Part shown: piece after piece, positions 26,216 through 36,188 of the stretch
Position numbering within the stretch: position 1 is the first letter of the stretch
Layout of the letters: every line of letters starts with the position of its first letter
NCBI RefSeq assembly: GCF_003955715.1
Contig: NZ_CP034463.1
Span: 3,038,001-3,102,000 of the forward strand
Length of the DNA stretch: 64,000 bases
Direction of reading: 5' to 3'
Origin: Streptomyces aquilus
Lineage (GTDB): Bacteria > Actinomycetota > Actinomycetes > Streptomycetales > Streptomycetaceae
The notes under the pieces: generated by a model
The model's database searches: none
What the model was told of the DNA's origin: nothing
What the model saw: only the letters and a program-made list of their open reading frames with translations
Translations under genes and position numbers: made by a program

Positions 26216-26505
26216 CTTCTCGTGCTCCCCCGTTTTCCCCCGTGTCCCCCGTTGGACCCCCGTTCGGTCGTTCCCCCGGGCCCCGTGCCTCGCTCCCGCC
26301 GACTTCCGCCGGCGGAAGGAGCGGATCCGGGGCGGCTCCGCTCCGGCGCCCCGTGTCGCCGGTGCCGGAGCCGTTCCCTTCTCCGTGGCTCCACTCTCTC
26401 GTTCACGCAGGTCGGGCCCCATCCGCGCGCGTACTCATCTCCCCCACTAGGTACGGATACTCAGAGCTGCGCACTCAGGCCCAGGACGCCCCGTTGCCGA
26501 CTGGT
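26216..26505. other. Intergenic region with phased C-runs and palindromes
   Basis: 290 bp without a convincing gene. It has four CCCCCG units at 26227, 26237, 26246 and 26257 (about one helical turn apart), a perfect 16-bp palindrome CTTCCGCCGGCGGAAG (26303-26318) and a hairpin with arms GGAGCGGA (26318-26325) and TCCGCTCC (26337-26344). On the minus strand the four G5 runs fit the G-quadruplex rule. Long open frames crossing it are codon-bias artefacts. Confidence 0.6.
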
Positions 26506-26511
26506 TACGAT
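26506..26511 (+). promoter_or_regulatory. Predicted -10 box for leaderless DUF4126 mRNA
   Basis: TACGAT ends 7 nt before the GTG at 26519, the distance expected if transcription begins at the start codon. No Shine-Dalgarno sequence is visible. The -35 region is weak. Confidence 0.45.
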
Positions 26512-26518
26512 CGCCTCC

Positions 26519-27136
26519 GTGTCCGTACTCCCCCTTGTCTTCACCAGCGGCTGGGCCAGCGGAATCAACGCGTACGCCGTCGTGCTGCTGCTCGGCGTCT
26601 TCGGCGCGACCGGGCTGAGCGACGACGTCCCCGAGACCTTGCAGCGCCCTGAGGTTCTCGTCACAGCGGGCGTGCTGTTCCTGTGCGAGGCCATCGCGGA
26701 CAAGATCCCGTACGTCGACTCGGCGTGGGACTCCGTGCACACGCTGATCCGGCCCGCAGCGGGCGCCTGGGTGGGCGCGGTGCTGGCCGGTCAGAGCGGC
26801 TCGCTCAACGACGCGGTCGCGGGTCTGGTCGGCGGTTCGACGGCGCTGGCCAGCCACGCGGTCAAGGCCGGGACGCGGATGGCGGTGAACACCTCGCCGG
26901 AGCCGCTCAGCAACGTGATCGTGAGCCTGGCCGAGGATCTCGGCGTCGCCGGCCTCGTCACCTTCGCGATCTTCCACCCGCAGGCGGCGGCGATCATCGC
27001 GGCGGTGCTGCTCGTCGGCGGGCTGGTGATACTGATCTTCCTGGTCTCCCGCATCCGGCGGTTCCTGCGGCGCAGGGCCCAGCGCCGGGAGGAGAAGCGG
27101 CTCGCGGGCCGGTCGGGGTCGCCGCCCGGCTGGTGA
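26519..27136 (+). CDS. DUF4126 family membrane protein
   Basis: 205 aa from GTG. It begins VSVLPLVFTSGWASGINAYA, the DUF4126 opening, and has about four to five membrane helices with small-residue repeats (GGSTALASHAVKAGTR), ending in a basic tail (RRFLRRRAQRREEKR). Function unknown. No ribosome site, but a -10 box 7 nt upstream suggests a leaderless mRNA. The next gene starts 48 bp downstream and has the same leaderless geometry. Confidence 0.85.
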   Translation: MSVLPLVFTSGWASGINAYAVVLLLGVFGATGLSDDVPETLQRPEVLVTAGVLFLCEAIADKIPYVDSAWDSVHTLIRPAAGAWVGAVLAGQSGSLNDAVAGLVGGSTALASHAVKAGTRMAVNTSPEPLSNVIVSLAEDLGVAGLVTFAIFHPQAAAIIAAVLLVGGLVILIFLVSRIRRFLRRRAQRREEKRLAGRSGSPPGW

Positions 27137-27171
27137 CCCCACCTGTCACCTGGGCTGTCAGTGGCGGCCGA

Positions 27172-27177
27172 TAAAGT
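27172..27177 (+). promoter_or_regulatory. Predicted -10 box for leaderless oxidoreductase mRNA
   Basis: TAAAGT ends 7 nt before the ATG at 27185, and no Shine-Dalgarno sequence is present. Same geometry as at 26506. No convincing -35. Confidence 0.4.
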
Positions 27178-27184
27178 CGCGGGC

Positions 27185-28699
27185 ATGGCACGGATTGCGG
27201 TGATCGGCGCCGGGATGGGCGCGATGGCGGCCGCTGCCCGGCTGGCCGTCGCGGGCCACCGGGTGGCGGTGTACGAGCGTACGGAGACGTACGGCGGTGC
27301 GGTGCGCCGCTTCGAGCGCGACGGGTTCGCCTTCGACACCGGCCCGGGGCTGCTGCCGCTGCCCGCCGTCTACCGCGACCTCTTCGTCAAGACCGGCAAG
27401 GAACCGCTGGAGTCGGTCGTCGAGCTGGTCCAGGTCGACCCGTCGTCGCGGCACCTCTTCGCGGACGGCACCGAGGTCTCCCTGCCGAACGCGTCCCGCG
27501 CGGGCGTGGTCGCGGCGCTCGACGAGGCCCTCGGTGCGGGCGCCGGTGACCGCTGGGGCGACTTCCTGGTCCGGGCCCGCGAGGCCTGGGACCGTACACG
27601 CCGGCCGCTCCTGGAGGAGCCTCTGTGGCCCAACTGGTCGGTGCTCGCCGACCGCGAGCCCTATCCGTCGGTCCCGCACAAGAAGCTGCTGCGCACCCGC
27701 CGCGCCGGGCTGCTCACCGAGATCGGCGCCTGGGAGCTGCGCGACCCCCGACTGGCCGCGCTCCTGGACGGCTACGCCCTGGCGTACGGCCTCGACCCGA
27801 GCACCGCCCCGGCGAGCGCGGCGGTGCTGCCGTACATGGAGCACGCCTTCGGGACCTGGTATGTCCGCGGCGGCATGCGGGAGTTGGCGCGCGCGGTGTA
27901 CGAGCGGTGTGTGGCACGCCGGGTGGAGTTCCACTTCGGCGCCGAGGTCACCGGCGTGGTGGAGAAGGACGGCCGGGCGGCCGGGCTGGAGTTGGGCGAC
28001 GGCTCGGTGGCGGAGGCGGAGTTCGTGGTCGCCGGAGTCGCTCCCGAGGTGCTGGACCGCTGTGTGCGGGGCACGGCGATCCGGGGCGACGGCGGTGTTC
28101 CCCCTCGACGCGGGCTGCCGAGCCGCCTCACGGTGCTGCTGGCGCTGCGCGGCGGCCGCCCGGAAGGTGTGGCGCACAAGACGGTCGTGCACGCGGAGGA
28201 CCGGGAGCGTGAACTGGGCCTGCTGTTCGGTTCGTCTCCGGGACTCGACGCGCGCCCCACGCTCACCGTCCTGCGCCCCGACGACGTCCGCTCCGTCCCG
28301 GACGCGGACCACGAGGCGGTCACCCTCACGACGACCGTGCCCGCGTTCGCCGACAGCGGCCAGCCGGAGTCCGAGGTTTTCGCCGACCACGCGGACCAGT
28401 TGATCACCACCGCCGAGCGGGCCGTACCGAACCTGCGCGAGCGCCTCCTCTGGCACGAGGTACGCACTCCGGCCCACATCGCGGAGACGACGGGCGCGGC
28501 GGGCGGTGCGGTACCACCCCCGGCTCTCGCCGCGGCCGAAGGGCGTCTGCTGCACCCGGCGAACAGCACAGGCCTGCCGGGCCTGTTCACCGTCGGTGGC
28601 TGGTCGCACCCCGGCGGCGGACTCCCGCACGCGGGCATGTCGGGCGCGCTGGTCGCCGGACTGATCGTGGAGGGACCGGACTTCCGGGGCTCTCAGTGA
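27185..28699 (+). CDS. Phytoene-desaturase-like FAD-dependent oxidoreductase
   Basis: 504 aa. The N-terminal FAD/NAD-binding fold IAVIGAGMGAMAAAARLAVAG and ERTETYGGAVRRF place it with the phytoene desaturase/amine oxidase (CrtI-like) flavoproteins; near the C-terminus GLFTVGGWSHPGGGLPHAGMSG is the second FAD motif of that group. No carotenoid genes are nearby, so the substrate is open. ATG chosen because similarity starts immediately after it. Confidence 0.85.
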   Translation: MARIAVIGAGMGAMAAAARLAVAGHRVAVYERTETYGGAVRRFERDGFAFDTGPGLLPLPAVYRDLFVKTGKEPLESVVELVQVDPSSRHLFADGTEVSLPNASRAGVVAALDEALGAGAGDRWGDFLVRAREAWDRTRRPLLEEPLWPNWSVLADREPYPSVPHKKLLRTRRAGLLTEIGAWELRDPRLAALLDGYALAYGLDPSTAPASAAVLPYMEHAFGTWYVRGGMRELARAVYERCVARRVEFHFGAEVTGVVEKDGRAAGLELGDGSVAEAEFVVAGVAPEVLDRCVRGTAIRGDGGVPPRRGLPSRLTVLLALRGGRPEGVAHKTVVHAEDRERELGLLFGSSPGLDARPTLTVLRPDDVRSVPDADHEAVTLTTTVPAFADSGQPESEVFADHADQLITTAERAVPNLRERLLWHEVRTPAHIAETTGAAGGAVPPPALAAAEGRLLHPANSTGLPGLFTVGGWSHPGGGLPHAGMSGALVAGLIVEGPDFRGSQ

Positions 28700-28743
28700 C
28701 GGCCCCGCGAGCCGCCCGCTGCGGGTGACCGCCGCTCAGAAGC

Positions 28744-29700
28744 TCAGAAGCGGTACTGCTCGTCGTAGCCGTTCCCCTGCTGGCCGTTGCCCTGGTAGGG
28801 GTACTGCTGCTCCGGCGGGAGTTCGCCGCCGTAGGAGTCGTCGGACCGCTGCTGCGGGACCCAGACGCCGCCGGCCGGGGTCTCGCCGCCGTAGGTCGGG
28901 TTGCCGTACTGGTCCTGCCCGTAGGCCTGCTGGTCGTAGCTCTGCTGGCCGCCGTACGAGGTGTCGTAGCCGGCGCCGCCGTAGGTCTGGGTGCCGATGT
29001 ACGGGTCGGAGTAGGCGGCGTACTGCTGCTGTCCGGCCATGTCGTAGCCGTACTGCTGCTGGTCGTAGCCGGTGTAGCCGTCGTAGGAATAGCTCTGGTC
29101 GGCGCCCTGGGCGGCCGTCGCGTACTGGTCCTGGCCGGCGTAGGTGCCGTCGCCGGTCGCCGCCGGGTAGGGGGTGTCGCCGTATATGCCGTAGGAGCCG
29201 GTGTCGTCCGGCATCGGCTGGGGCTCGTAGACCGCGGTGGTCTCGGCCGCCGCGGCGGAGCGGGCGGGCGTGAACACGTCGTCGCGGTCGTAGTCGTCGC
29301 CGTAACCGGCCGGGTCCTGACGGTAGTTGGCCTCGTCGCCGTAGTCGGCGTCCGACGCCTCCAGGTCGGAGACCTCCAGGGTGGGCTCCTCGCGACCGCG
29401 TTCACGGCGGGGGCGCTTGCCGCCGGTCAGGCCGCCCAGGGCCGCCGGCGGATTGACCGCCCAGCCCTGCTCGAAGCCGCGGCGGAAGGAGAGCGTGACG
29501 TACGTCTGGCCGATCGCGAAGGCGATGGCGCCCAGCCCGATGACGACGACCGACGGGATCAGCACACCGAGGACGACGCCGAGGAAGCCCGCGAAGGCGA
29601 GCAGCCGCCAGCGCAGCCGCGCCTTGTACTGGAGCAGCACCTCGCCGAGCAACCACAGCGCGACGATGCCGAACGCGATGTAGAGGACCGTCCAGCCCAT
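28744..29700 (-). CDS. Membrane protein with Tyr/Gln/Gly-rich disordered tail
   Basis: 318 aa. Two or three membrane helices lie in the first 80 residues (WTVLYIAFGIVALWLLGEVL; LLAFAGFLGVVLGVLIPSVV), then RGFEQGWAVNPP, and a cytoplasmic tail from about residue 115 to the end made almost only of Tyr, Gly, Gln, Asp, Ala and Ser with repeated YG and DQ units (GQDQYG, YDQQQYGYD). Such composition is prion-like and may phase separate. ATG with GGGAGAGGGG before it. Function unknown; I recall similar proteins at this locus in other Streptomyces. Confidence 0.8.
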   Translation of the reverse strand: MGWTVLYIAFGIVALWLLGEVLLQYKARLRWRLLAFAGFLGVVLGVLIPSVVVIGLGAIAFAIGQTYVTLSFRRGFEQGWAVNPPAALGGLTGGKRPRRERGREEPTLEVSDLEASDADYGDEANYRQDPAGYGDDYDRDDVFTPARSAAAAETTAVYEPQPMPDDTGSYGIYGDTPYPAATGDGTYAGQDQYATAAQGADQSYSYDGYTGYDQQQYGYDMAGQQQYAAYSDPYIGTQTYGGAGYDTSYGGQQSYDQQAYGQDQYGNPTYGGETPAGGVWVPQQRSDDSYGGELPPEQQYPYQGNGQQGNGYDEQYRF

Positions 29701-29756
29701 GTACGCCCCTCTCCCAGTGACCGCTACGCAGTGTGTCGTATATCCGTGCGGCCGGT

Positions 29757-30689
<933 letters not shown>

Positions 30690-30800
30690 TTAGCCAGGGG
30701 GCGCTGGTCACCCAACCAGATCACGGAAATTTGCCCGTTTTGTCGATTTGTTGTCCACCCATCGGACAGCTTTCGTCTAGCGGGGCCCCGATGCGGCTGG

Positions 30801-31457
30801 TCACCGCAGGCGCAGGCGCTTGGCGAACTCCGCGGCGGCCGCGCCGGGGTCGTCCGCCTCGGTGATGGCGCGTACGACGACGACACGGTCGGCCCCCGCC
30901 TCCAGCACCTCGTCGAGGTTGCCGAGGTCGATGCCGCCGATGGCGAACCAGGGGCGGTCGGCGCCGAGGGCGGCGGTGTGACGGACGAGGTCGAGGCCGG
31001 GGGCGTGGCGGCCGGGCTTGGTGGGGGTGGGCCAGCAGGGGCCGGTGCAGAAGTAGTCGACGCCGTCCTGGGTCGCCGCGGCGGCGGCTTCCCGCTCGGC
31101 GTGGGTGGAGCGGCCGATGAGGACGTCGTCGCCGAGGATCGCGCGGGCGGCGGGGACCGGGAGGTCGCCCTGCCCGAGGTGGAGGACGTCGGCCGAGGCG
31201 GCGTGGGCGACGTCCGCGCGGTCGTTGACGGCGAGGAGCTTGCCGTGGCGGGCGCAGGCGTCGGCGAAGACCTGGAGGTGCTCCAGTTCCTCGGCGGCCT
31301 CCATGCCCTTGTCGCGGAGCTGCACGATGTCGACGCCGCCGGCCAGGACCGCGTCGAGGAACTCCGGGAGGTCGCCCTGGCGCCTGCGGGCGTCCGTGCA
31401 GAGGTAGACGCGGGCGTCGGCGAGCTGGGCGCGGGCGGTGCGGGCGGCGTCGGTCAT
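30801..31457 (-). CDS. thiE: Thiamine-phosphate synthase ThiE
   Basis: TIM-barrel enzyme of 218 aa joining the pyrimidine (HMP-PP) and thiazole phosphates of thiamin. Motifs: [10 protein letters not shown] near residue 42, [30 protein letters not shown], and [11 protein letters not shown] for the product phosphate. ATG chosen where similarity begins. It is on the opposite strand from, and 2.3 kb before, the riboswitch-controlled thiO-thiS-thiG operon; no riboswitch is visible upstream of thiE itself, so it may be controlled differently. Confidence 0.95.
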   Translation of the reverse strand: MTDAARTARAQLADARVYLCTDARRRQGDLPEFLDAVLAGGVDIVQLRDKGMEAAEELEHLQVFADACARHGKLLAVNDRADVAHAASADVLHLGQGDLPVPAARAILGDDVLIGRSTHAEREAAAAATQDGVDYFCTGPCWPTPTKPGRHAPGLDLVRHTAALGADRPWFAIGGIDLGNLDEVLEAGADRVVVVRAITEADDPGAAAAEFAKRLRLR

Positions 31458-31701
31458 GGTCGTTCCCCCGGTGTCGGTGGCGTACGGGCCGTGGACGAGT
31501 GCGGTCGGCCTTGGCGGGCGGTAGTGAAACACAGGCGGGTCGGGGCGGGGCATGCCGGTACGCCGTGGCAGGTCGCGTGGGCCGGGGGTGGGTGCGCTCG
31601 CCCGCGCTCGCGGGGTGCCGCCGCCCGGTCCGGCAGCCACCCCGGCCCGGGGCCGCACGGACATCCTGCGGCCCCGGTTCACGCACCGGACGGTGTGCGG
31701 G
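31458..31701. other. Intergenic region upstream of thiE
   Basis: 244 bp between the Rv2175c-type gene and thiE, both on the minus strand. No conserved TPP-riboswitch core, repeat or clear promoter seen. Confidence 0.5.
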
Positions 31702-32073
31702 TCAGACGGCGAGCGCCTGGGCCCGGCGCTTCACCTCCGTGCCGCGGTTCTCGCTCAGGGCCTGGGCCGGAGTGCCGGGCAGGCTGTCGTCCGGGGTGAA
31801 GAGCCACTCCAGCATCTCTTCGTCGGTGAAGCCGTCGTCCCTCAGGAGTGTCAGGGTCCCGGCGAGGCCCTTGACGACCTTCTGCTCGGCCCCGTCGATG
31901 AAGGCGGCGGGGACGTGCAGGGCGCGGTTCTCACCTCGGCGTACGGCGATGAGCTGGCCATCCTTGACCAGCTGCCGCACACGCGTCACCTCGACGTCCA
32001 GCATTTCTGCGATGTCGGGGAGGGTGAGCCAGGCGGGGACGAGAGCATCGATCTTTGCGTCAATCTCGGTCAC
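31702..32073 (-). CDS. Rv2175c-family DNA-binding protein
   Basis: 123 aa from GTG 32073. A winged-helix/HTH at the N-terminal end ([32 protein letters not shown]) is followed by [33 protein letters not shown] and [10 protein letters not shown], closely matching Mycobacterium tuberculosis Rv2175c, which is phosphorylated by PknL and binds DNA. A PknL-like kinase gene lies 4 kb away here. An upstream in-frame GTG would add 8 residues. Target genes unknown. Confidence 0.85.
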   Translation of the reverse strand: MTEIDAKIDALVPAWLTLPDIAEMLDVEVTRVRQLVKDGQLIAVRRGENRALHVPAAFIDGAEQKVVKGLAGTLTLLRDDGFTDEEMLEWLFTPDDSLPGTPAQALSENRGTEVKRRAQALAV

Positions 32074-32149
32074 GGAATCAAGCCTGCCATCCCGCACTGA
32101 CAGTCGGAAGCCGGGGCCGCCCGAAACGGCTCCCACCTTGACGTTTCCG

Positions 32150-33370
32150 CTAGACCACCGCCGCCTTCAACGGCCGCCCCGGGTCCGACAGCAACCCGGT
32201 GTCGAGTGCCGTCCCCGCCTCGATCAGGCGCCGCCCCTGCGCCAGGTCCCGCGGCCGGCCCACCGCCAGGAGCGCGACCAGGCGGTTCTCCCGCAGCCAG
32301 CACACCGCCCAGGCCGGTCCGGACGGGTCGCCGCGCCACAGGACCGTGTCGGCGGACGTGTGGTGGCCGGCGTACTGGACGAAACGGCCGAACTGCTCGG
32401 ACCAGAAGTACGGCACCGGGTCGTAGACCGAGGGTGCCTCGCCGATGATGTTGGCCGCGACCGTGCGCGGCCCCTGGAGGGCGTTGTCCCAGTGGTGGAC
32501 CAGCAGGCGCTCGCCGTAGCGCCCCGAGGGGAAGGACGCGCAGTCGCCCACGGCGTACACGTCCGGGACTGATGTGCGCAGCCCCGCGTCGGCCACGACC
32601 TCTCCGTGCGCGCCGAGGTCGATGCCCGAGCCGGACAGCCAGGACGTGGCCGGGCGGGCGCCGATGCCGACCACGACCGCGTCCGCGGGCAGCCGGGAGC
32701 CGTCGTCGAGGACGACCTCGCCGGGCTCGATGTGGGCCACGCGCGCGTGGGTGCGCAGCGCGGCTCCCGCGTCGGCGTACCAGGCGGCCATCGGCGTGGC
32801 CACCTCCGCGGGCAGCGCGCCCGCGAGCGGCCGGTCGGCGGCCTCGACGACGGTCACCGCGCAGCCCGCGTCGCGCGCGGCGGTGGCGAACTCGGCGCCG
32901 ATCCAGCCCGCGCCGACGACCACGATGTCGTGCTGCCGGGCGAGCACCGGGCGCAGCCGTTCGGCGTCGTCGAGGGTGCGCAGCAGATGGACGCCGGGGA
33001 CGCCCTCCGCGCCGGGCAGCCGGATCGGTTCCGCGCCGGTGGCGAGGACCAGGACGTCGTACGGCACCGGTCCGCCCTCGGCGTCCAGTTCATGGTCGGC
33101 CGGGCGGACGCCCAGCACCTCGACGCCGAGCCGCAGTTCGATGCCGAGCGCCTCGAAGTCGACGTCGAAGGCGGAGCCCTCGGCCTTGCCGAGCAGCACC
33201 GCCTTGGACAGCGGTGGCCGGTCGTAGGGCTGGTGGGGTTCCGCGCCGATCAGCGTCACCGTGCCGGTGAAGCCCTGTTCGCGCAGGGCCACCGCGGTCT
33301 GTACGCCGGCCATGCCCGCGCCGACCACGACCACACGCCGCCGCGCCTGCGTCTCCGTCTCGTCGCTCAC
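32150..33370 (-). CDS. FAD-dependent pyridine nucleotide-disulfide oxidoreductase (ferredoxin/rubredoxin reductase type)
   Basis: 406 aa. Two dinucleotide folds: FAD-binding VVVVGAGMAGVQTAVALREQG (from residue 13) and NAD(P)H-binding IVVVGAGWIGAEFATAARDAG (about 150), then DVYAVGDCASFPS, the second FAD contact. The C-terminal domain (VLWRGDPSGPAWAVCWL) is of the ferredoxin reductase / putidaredoxin reductase group, which passes electrons to ferredoxins for P450s or dioxygenases. No P450 gene nearby. GTG 33370 gives VSDETETQARR; ribosome site weak. Confidence 0.88.
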   Translation of the reverse strand: MSDETETQARRRVVVVGAGMAGVQTAVALREQGFTGTVTLIGAEPHQPYDRPPLSKAVLLGKAEGSAFDVDFEALGIELRLGVEVLGVRPADHELDAEGGPVPYDVLVLATGAEPIRLPGAEGVPGVHLLRTLDDAERLRPVLARQHDIVVVGAGWIGAEFATAARDAGCAVTVVEAADRPLAGALPAEVATPMAAWYADAGAALRTHARVAHIEPGEVVLDDGSRLPADAVVVGIGARPATSWLSGSGIDLGAHGEVVADAGLRTSVPDVYAVGDCASFPSGRYGERLLVHHWDNALQGPRTVAANIIGEAPSVYDPVPYFWSEQFGRFVQYAGHHTSADTVLWRGDPSGPAWAVCWLRENRLVALLAVGRPRDLAQGRRLIEAGTALDTGLLSDPGRPLKAAVV

Positions 33371-33402
33371 CTGATCACCATAGACAACTGACAATTTGTC
33401 AG

Positions 33403-33753
33403 TCAGGAGTCCTGCACAGTGACCTGCTCCACAACGCTGGTCCCGCTGCCGGGCTGTGACTCCCACTCCCAGCGCTCCGCCAGGCGCACCCGCCCGTCGG
33501 GCAGGTCCACGACCGTGGACACGCAGTGCCCGGAGGAGGTCGTCCCGTCGTGCTTGAGCTGTACGTACCGGAAGTCGAGCCGGTCGCCCGCCCGCGTGCC
33601 CACCAGGTGGCCGCGGACGACGTCGCCGCCCGCGTACTCGGCCCAGATCTCGCCGTCCTTCTCGTGGTACGTGAACCGGGTCCGGGTACCCACCTGACCT
33701 GGGGCCTGGTCGGCGACCGGGGCGAGGACGAGACCGTCGAGCGAGCGTGCCAC
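33403..33753 (-). CDS. Small conserved protein of unknown function
   Basis: 116 aa from GTG 33753, which has AGGGAG about 9 nt upstream; the frame is open farther upstream across the riboswitch region but that part is not credible. The body is beta-rich: FTYHEKDGEIWAEYAGGD, VRGHLVGTRAGDRLDFRYVQL, then RVRLAERWEWE, resembling a small beta-barrel that binds something hydrophobic (inference). Similar proteins are sometimes labelled N-acetylglutamate synthase, probably wrongly. Divergent from the thi operon. Confidence 0.7.
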   Translation of the reverse strand: MARSLDGLVLAPVADQAPGQVGTRTRFTYHEKDGEIWAEYAGGDVVRGHLVGTRAGDRLDFRYVQLKHDGTTSSGHCVSTVVDLPDGRVRLAERWEWESQPGSGTSVVEQVTVQDS

Positions 33754-33767
33754 CGAGAGAGGCTCCC

Positions 33768-33797
33768 TTACTGAGACATACGACGTCGGGCTAGGGT
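33768..33797 (+). promoter_or_regulatory. Predicted promoter of the thiO-thiS-thiG operon
   Basis: TTACTG (33768-33773) and TAGGGT (33792-33797) with an 18-nt spacer; the -10 is good and the -35 fair. Transcription would start near 33804, just before the TPP riboswitch. Confidence 0.5.
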
Positions 33798-33803
33798 GGC
33801 CAA

Positions 33804-33905
33804 CGTAGAGCACTCGCGGGAGCCCGGACGCACCGGGCTGAGAGGGAGGCTGGCGGCCTCCGACCGTACGAACCTGATCCGGGTCATGCCGGCGAAGGGA
33901 GGGGC
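33804..33905 (+). ncRNA. TPP riboswitch (THI element)
   Basis: The core elements of the thiamin pyrophosphate aptamer are easily read: GGGCTGAGAGGGA (from about 33836), then ACCTGATCCGGGTCATGCC and GCGAAGGGA up to about 33901, close to the conserved CUGAGA and ACCUGAUCUGGGUAAUACC motifs. It precedes thiO by 10-15 nt. The terminal AAGGGAGGGG doubles as the ribosome-binding region of thiO, so TPP binding probably blocks translation initiation rather than causing termination (inference). Confidence 0.95.
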
Positions 33906-33914
33906 TGGACGCCC

Positions 33915-35075
33915 ATGTCCTCACGTACGTCAGACGTCCTCGTCGTCGGGGGCGGAATCATCGGCCTCGTCACGGCCTGGCGGGCCGCGCAGCGCGGTTT
34001 CGCCACCGCCGTCGTGGACCCCGAACCGGGCGGCGGGGCCGCCCAGGTGGCGGCCGGCATGCTCGCCGCCGTCACCGAACTGCACTACGGCGAACAGACC
34101 CTGCTCGGCCTGAACCTGGCCTCGGCCCGCCGCTATCCGGACTTCGCGGCCGAGCTGACCGAGCTGACCGGGCTCGACCTCGGCCACCGCCGCTGCGGCA
34201 CACTCGCCGTCGCCCTGGACGCCGACGACCGGGCCCATCTGCGTGAACTGCACGCCCTGCAACAGCAGTCGGGGCTGGAGTCCGAGTGGCTCTCGGGGCG
34301 GGAGTGCCGGCGGCTGGAGCCGATGCTCGCGCCGGGCGTGCGCGGCGGGCTGCGGGTGGACGGCGACCACCAGATCGACCCCCGGCGGCTGACCAGGGCG
34401 CTGCTGGCCGCCTGCGAGCGGGCGGGCGTGGTGTTCCACCGCGACTGGGCCGAGCGGCTCGACGTCGTGCGGGACCGGGCCGCCGGTATCACCACGACCG
34501 ACGGTACGCGGCTGGGCGCGGGGCAGGTCGTGCTGGCGGCGGGCAGCCTCAGCGGACGCCTCGCGGGTGTCCCCGAGGCCGTGCTGCCGCCCGTGCGCCC
34601 GGTGAAGGGCCAGGTGCTGCGGCTGACCGTGCCGCAGCGGTACGCGCCGTTCCTGAGCCGGACCGTGCGGGCCGTGGTGCGCGGCAGCCAGGTCTATCTG
34701 GTGCCGCGGGAGAACGGCGAGCTGGTGATCGGGGCGACCAGCGAGGAGCAGGGCTGGGACACGACGGTGACCGCGGGCGGGGTGTACGAACTGCTGCGCG
34801 ACGCCCATGAGCTGGTCCCCGGCATCACCGAGCTGCCGCTGACGGAGACCCGCGCGGGGCTGCGCCCCGGTTCCCCCGACAACGCGCCCCTGCTCGGCCC
34901 GACCGAGCTGCCGGGGCTGCTGCTGGCCACCGGCCACTACCGCAACGGCGTACTGCTGACGCCGATCACCGGCGACGCCATGGCCCACGCCCTGACCACC
35001 GGTGAACTCCCGGACGAGGCCCGCCCCTTCACCCCCAGGCGATTCACGAAGCACCTCACGGAGCAGCCCGCATGA
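33915..35075 (+). CDS. thiO: Glycine oxidase ThiO
   Basis: 386-aa flavoprotein oxidising glycine to iminoglycine for thiazole formation. The N-terminal FAD fold is VLVVGGGIIGLVTAWRAAQRG; C-terminal GLRPGSPDNAPLLG and LLLATGHYRNGVLLTPITGD are D-amino-acid-oxidase family signatures. ATG chosen from the riboswitch-linked ribosome site. Its stop overlaps the thiS ATG (ATGA, 35072-35075). Confidence 0.95.
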   Translation: MSSRTSDVLVVGGGIIGLVTAWRAAQRGFATAVVDPEPGGGAAQVAAGMLAAVTELHYGEQTLLGLNLASARRYPDFAAELTELTGLDLGHRRCGTLAVALDADDRAHLRELHALQQQSGLESEWLSGRECRRLEPMLAPGVRGGLRVDGDHQIDPRRLTRALLAACERAGVVFHRDWAERLDVVRDRAAGITTTDGTRLGAGQVVLAAGSLSGRLAGVPEAVLPPVRPVKGQVLRLTVPQRYAPFLSRTVRAVVRGSQVYLVPRENGELVIGATSEEQGWDTTVTAGGVYELLRDAHELVPGITELPLTETRAGLRPGSPDNAPLLGPTELPGLLLATGHYRNGVLLTPITGDAMAHALTTGELPDEARPFTPRRFTKHLTEQPA

Positions 35076-35272
35076 ACATCTCCGTCAACGGGGAGCCCCG
35101 CCAGTTCGCCCCCGGCACGGCGCTCGACACCGTCGTGCGCGCCCTCACCCCGGCACCCTCCGGAGTGGCCGCCGCCCTCAACGAAACCGTCGTCCCGCGC
35201 GCGCAGTGGCCGTCGACGCCCCTCTCCGAGGGGGACCGCGTCGAGGTCCTGACCGCCGTCCAAGGAGGCTGA
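35072..35272 (+). CDS. thiS: Sulfur carrier protein ThiS
   Basis: 66-aa ubiquitin-like protein. It starts MNISVNGEPRQF and ends QGG, the Gly-Gly tail that is adenylated and thiocarboxylated to deliver sulfur to ThiG. The surface VAAALNETVVPRAQWPSTPLSEGDRVEVL follows the family pattern. Translationally coupled to thiO, 3 bp before thiG. Confidence 0.96.
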   Translation: MNISVNGEPRQFAPGTALDTVVRALTPAPSGVAAALNETVVPRAQWPSTPLSEGDRVEVLTAVQGG

Positions 35273-36070
<798 letters not shown>

Positions 36071-36175
36071 ACGTACGTTCGATGAGATTCGGGAGCGGGT
36101 GCGAGGTCCGTCACAGCTCGGCTTCAGTCCCGCCCCGATCTCACCCGAACCCCCGGCCCTGTCAGTCACGGCTCG

Positions 36176-36181
36176 TACACT
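36176..36181 (+). promoter_or_regulatory. Predicted -10 box for leaderless PASTA-kinase mRNA
   Basis: TACACT ends 7 nt before the GTG at 36189, and no ribosome site lies between. The geometry predicts transcription starting at the start codon. -35 not obvious. Confidence 0.45.
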
Positions 36182-36188
36182 CACCTGC

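Noticed and set aside
27185..28699. Carotenoid biosynthesis cluster
   Set aside because: Only one CrtI-like flavoprotein is present, with no crtB, crtE or cyclase genes around it.
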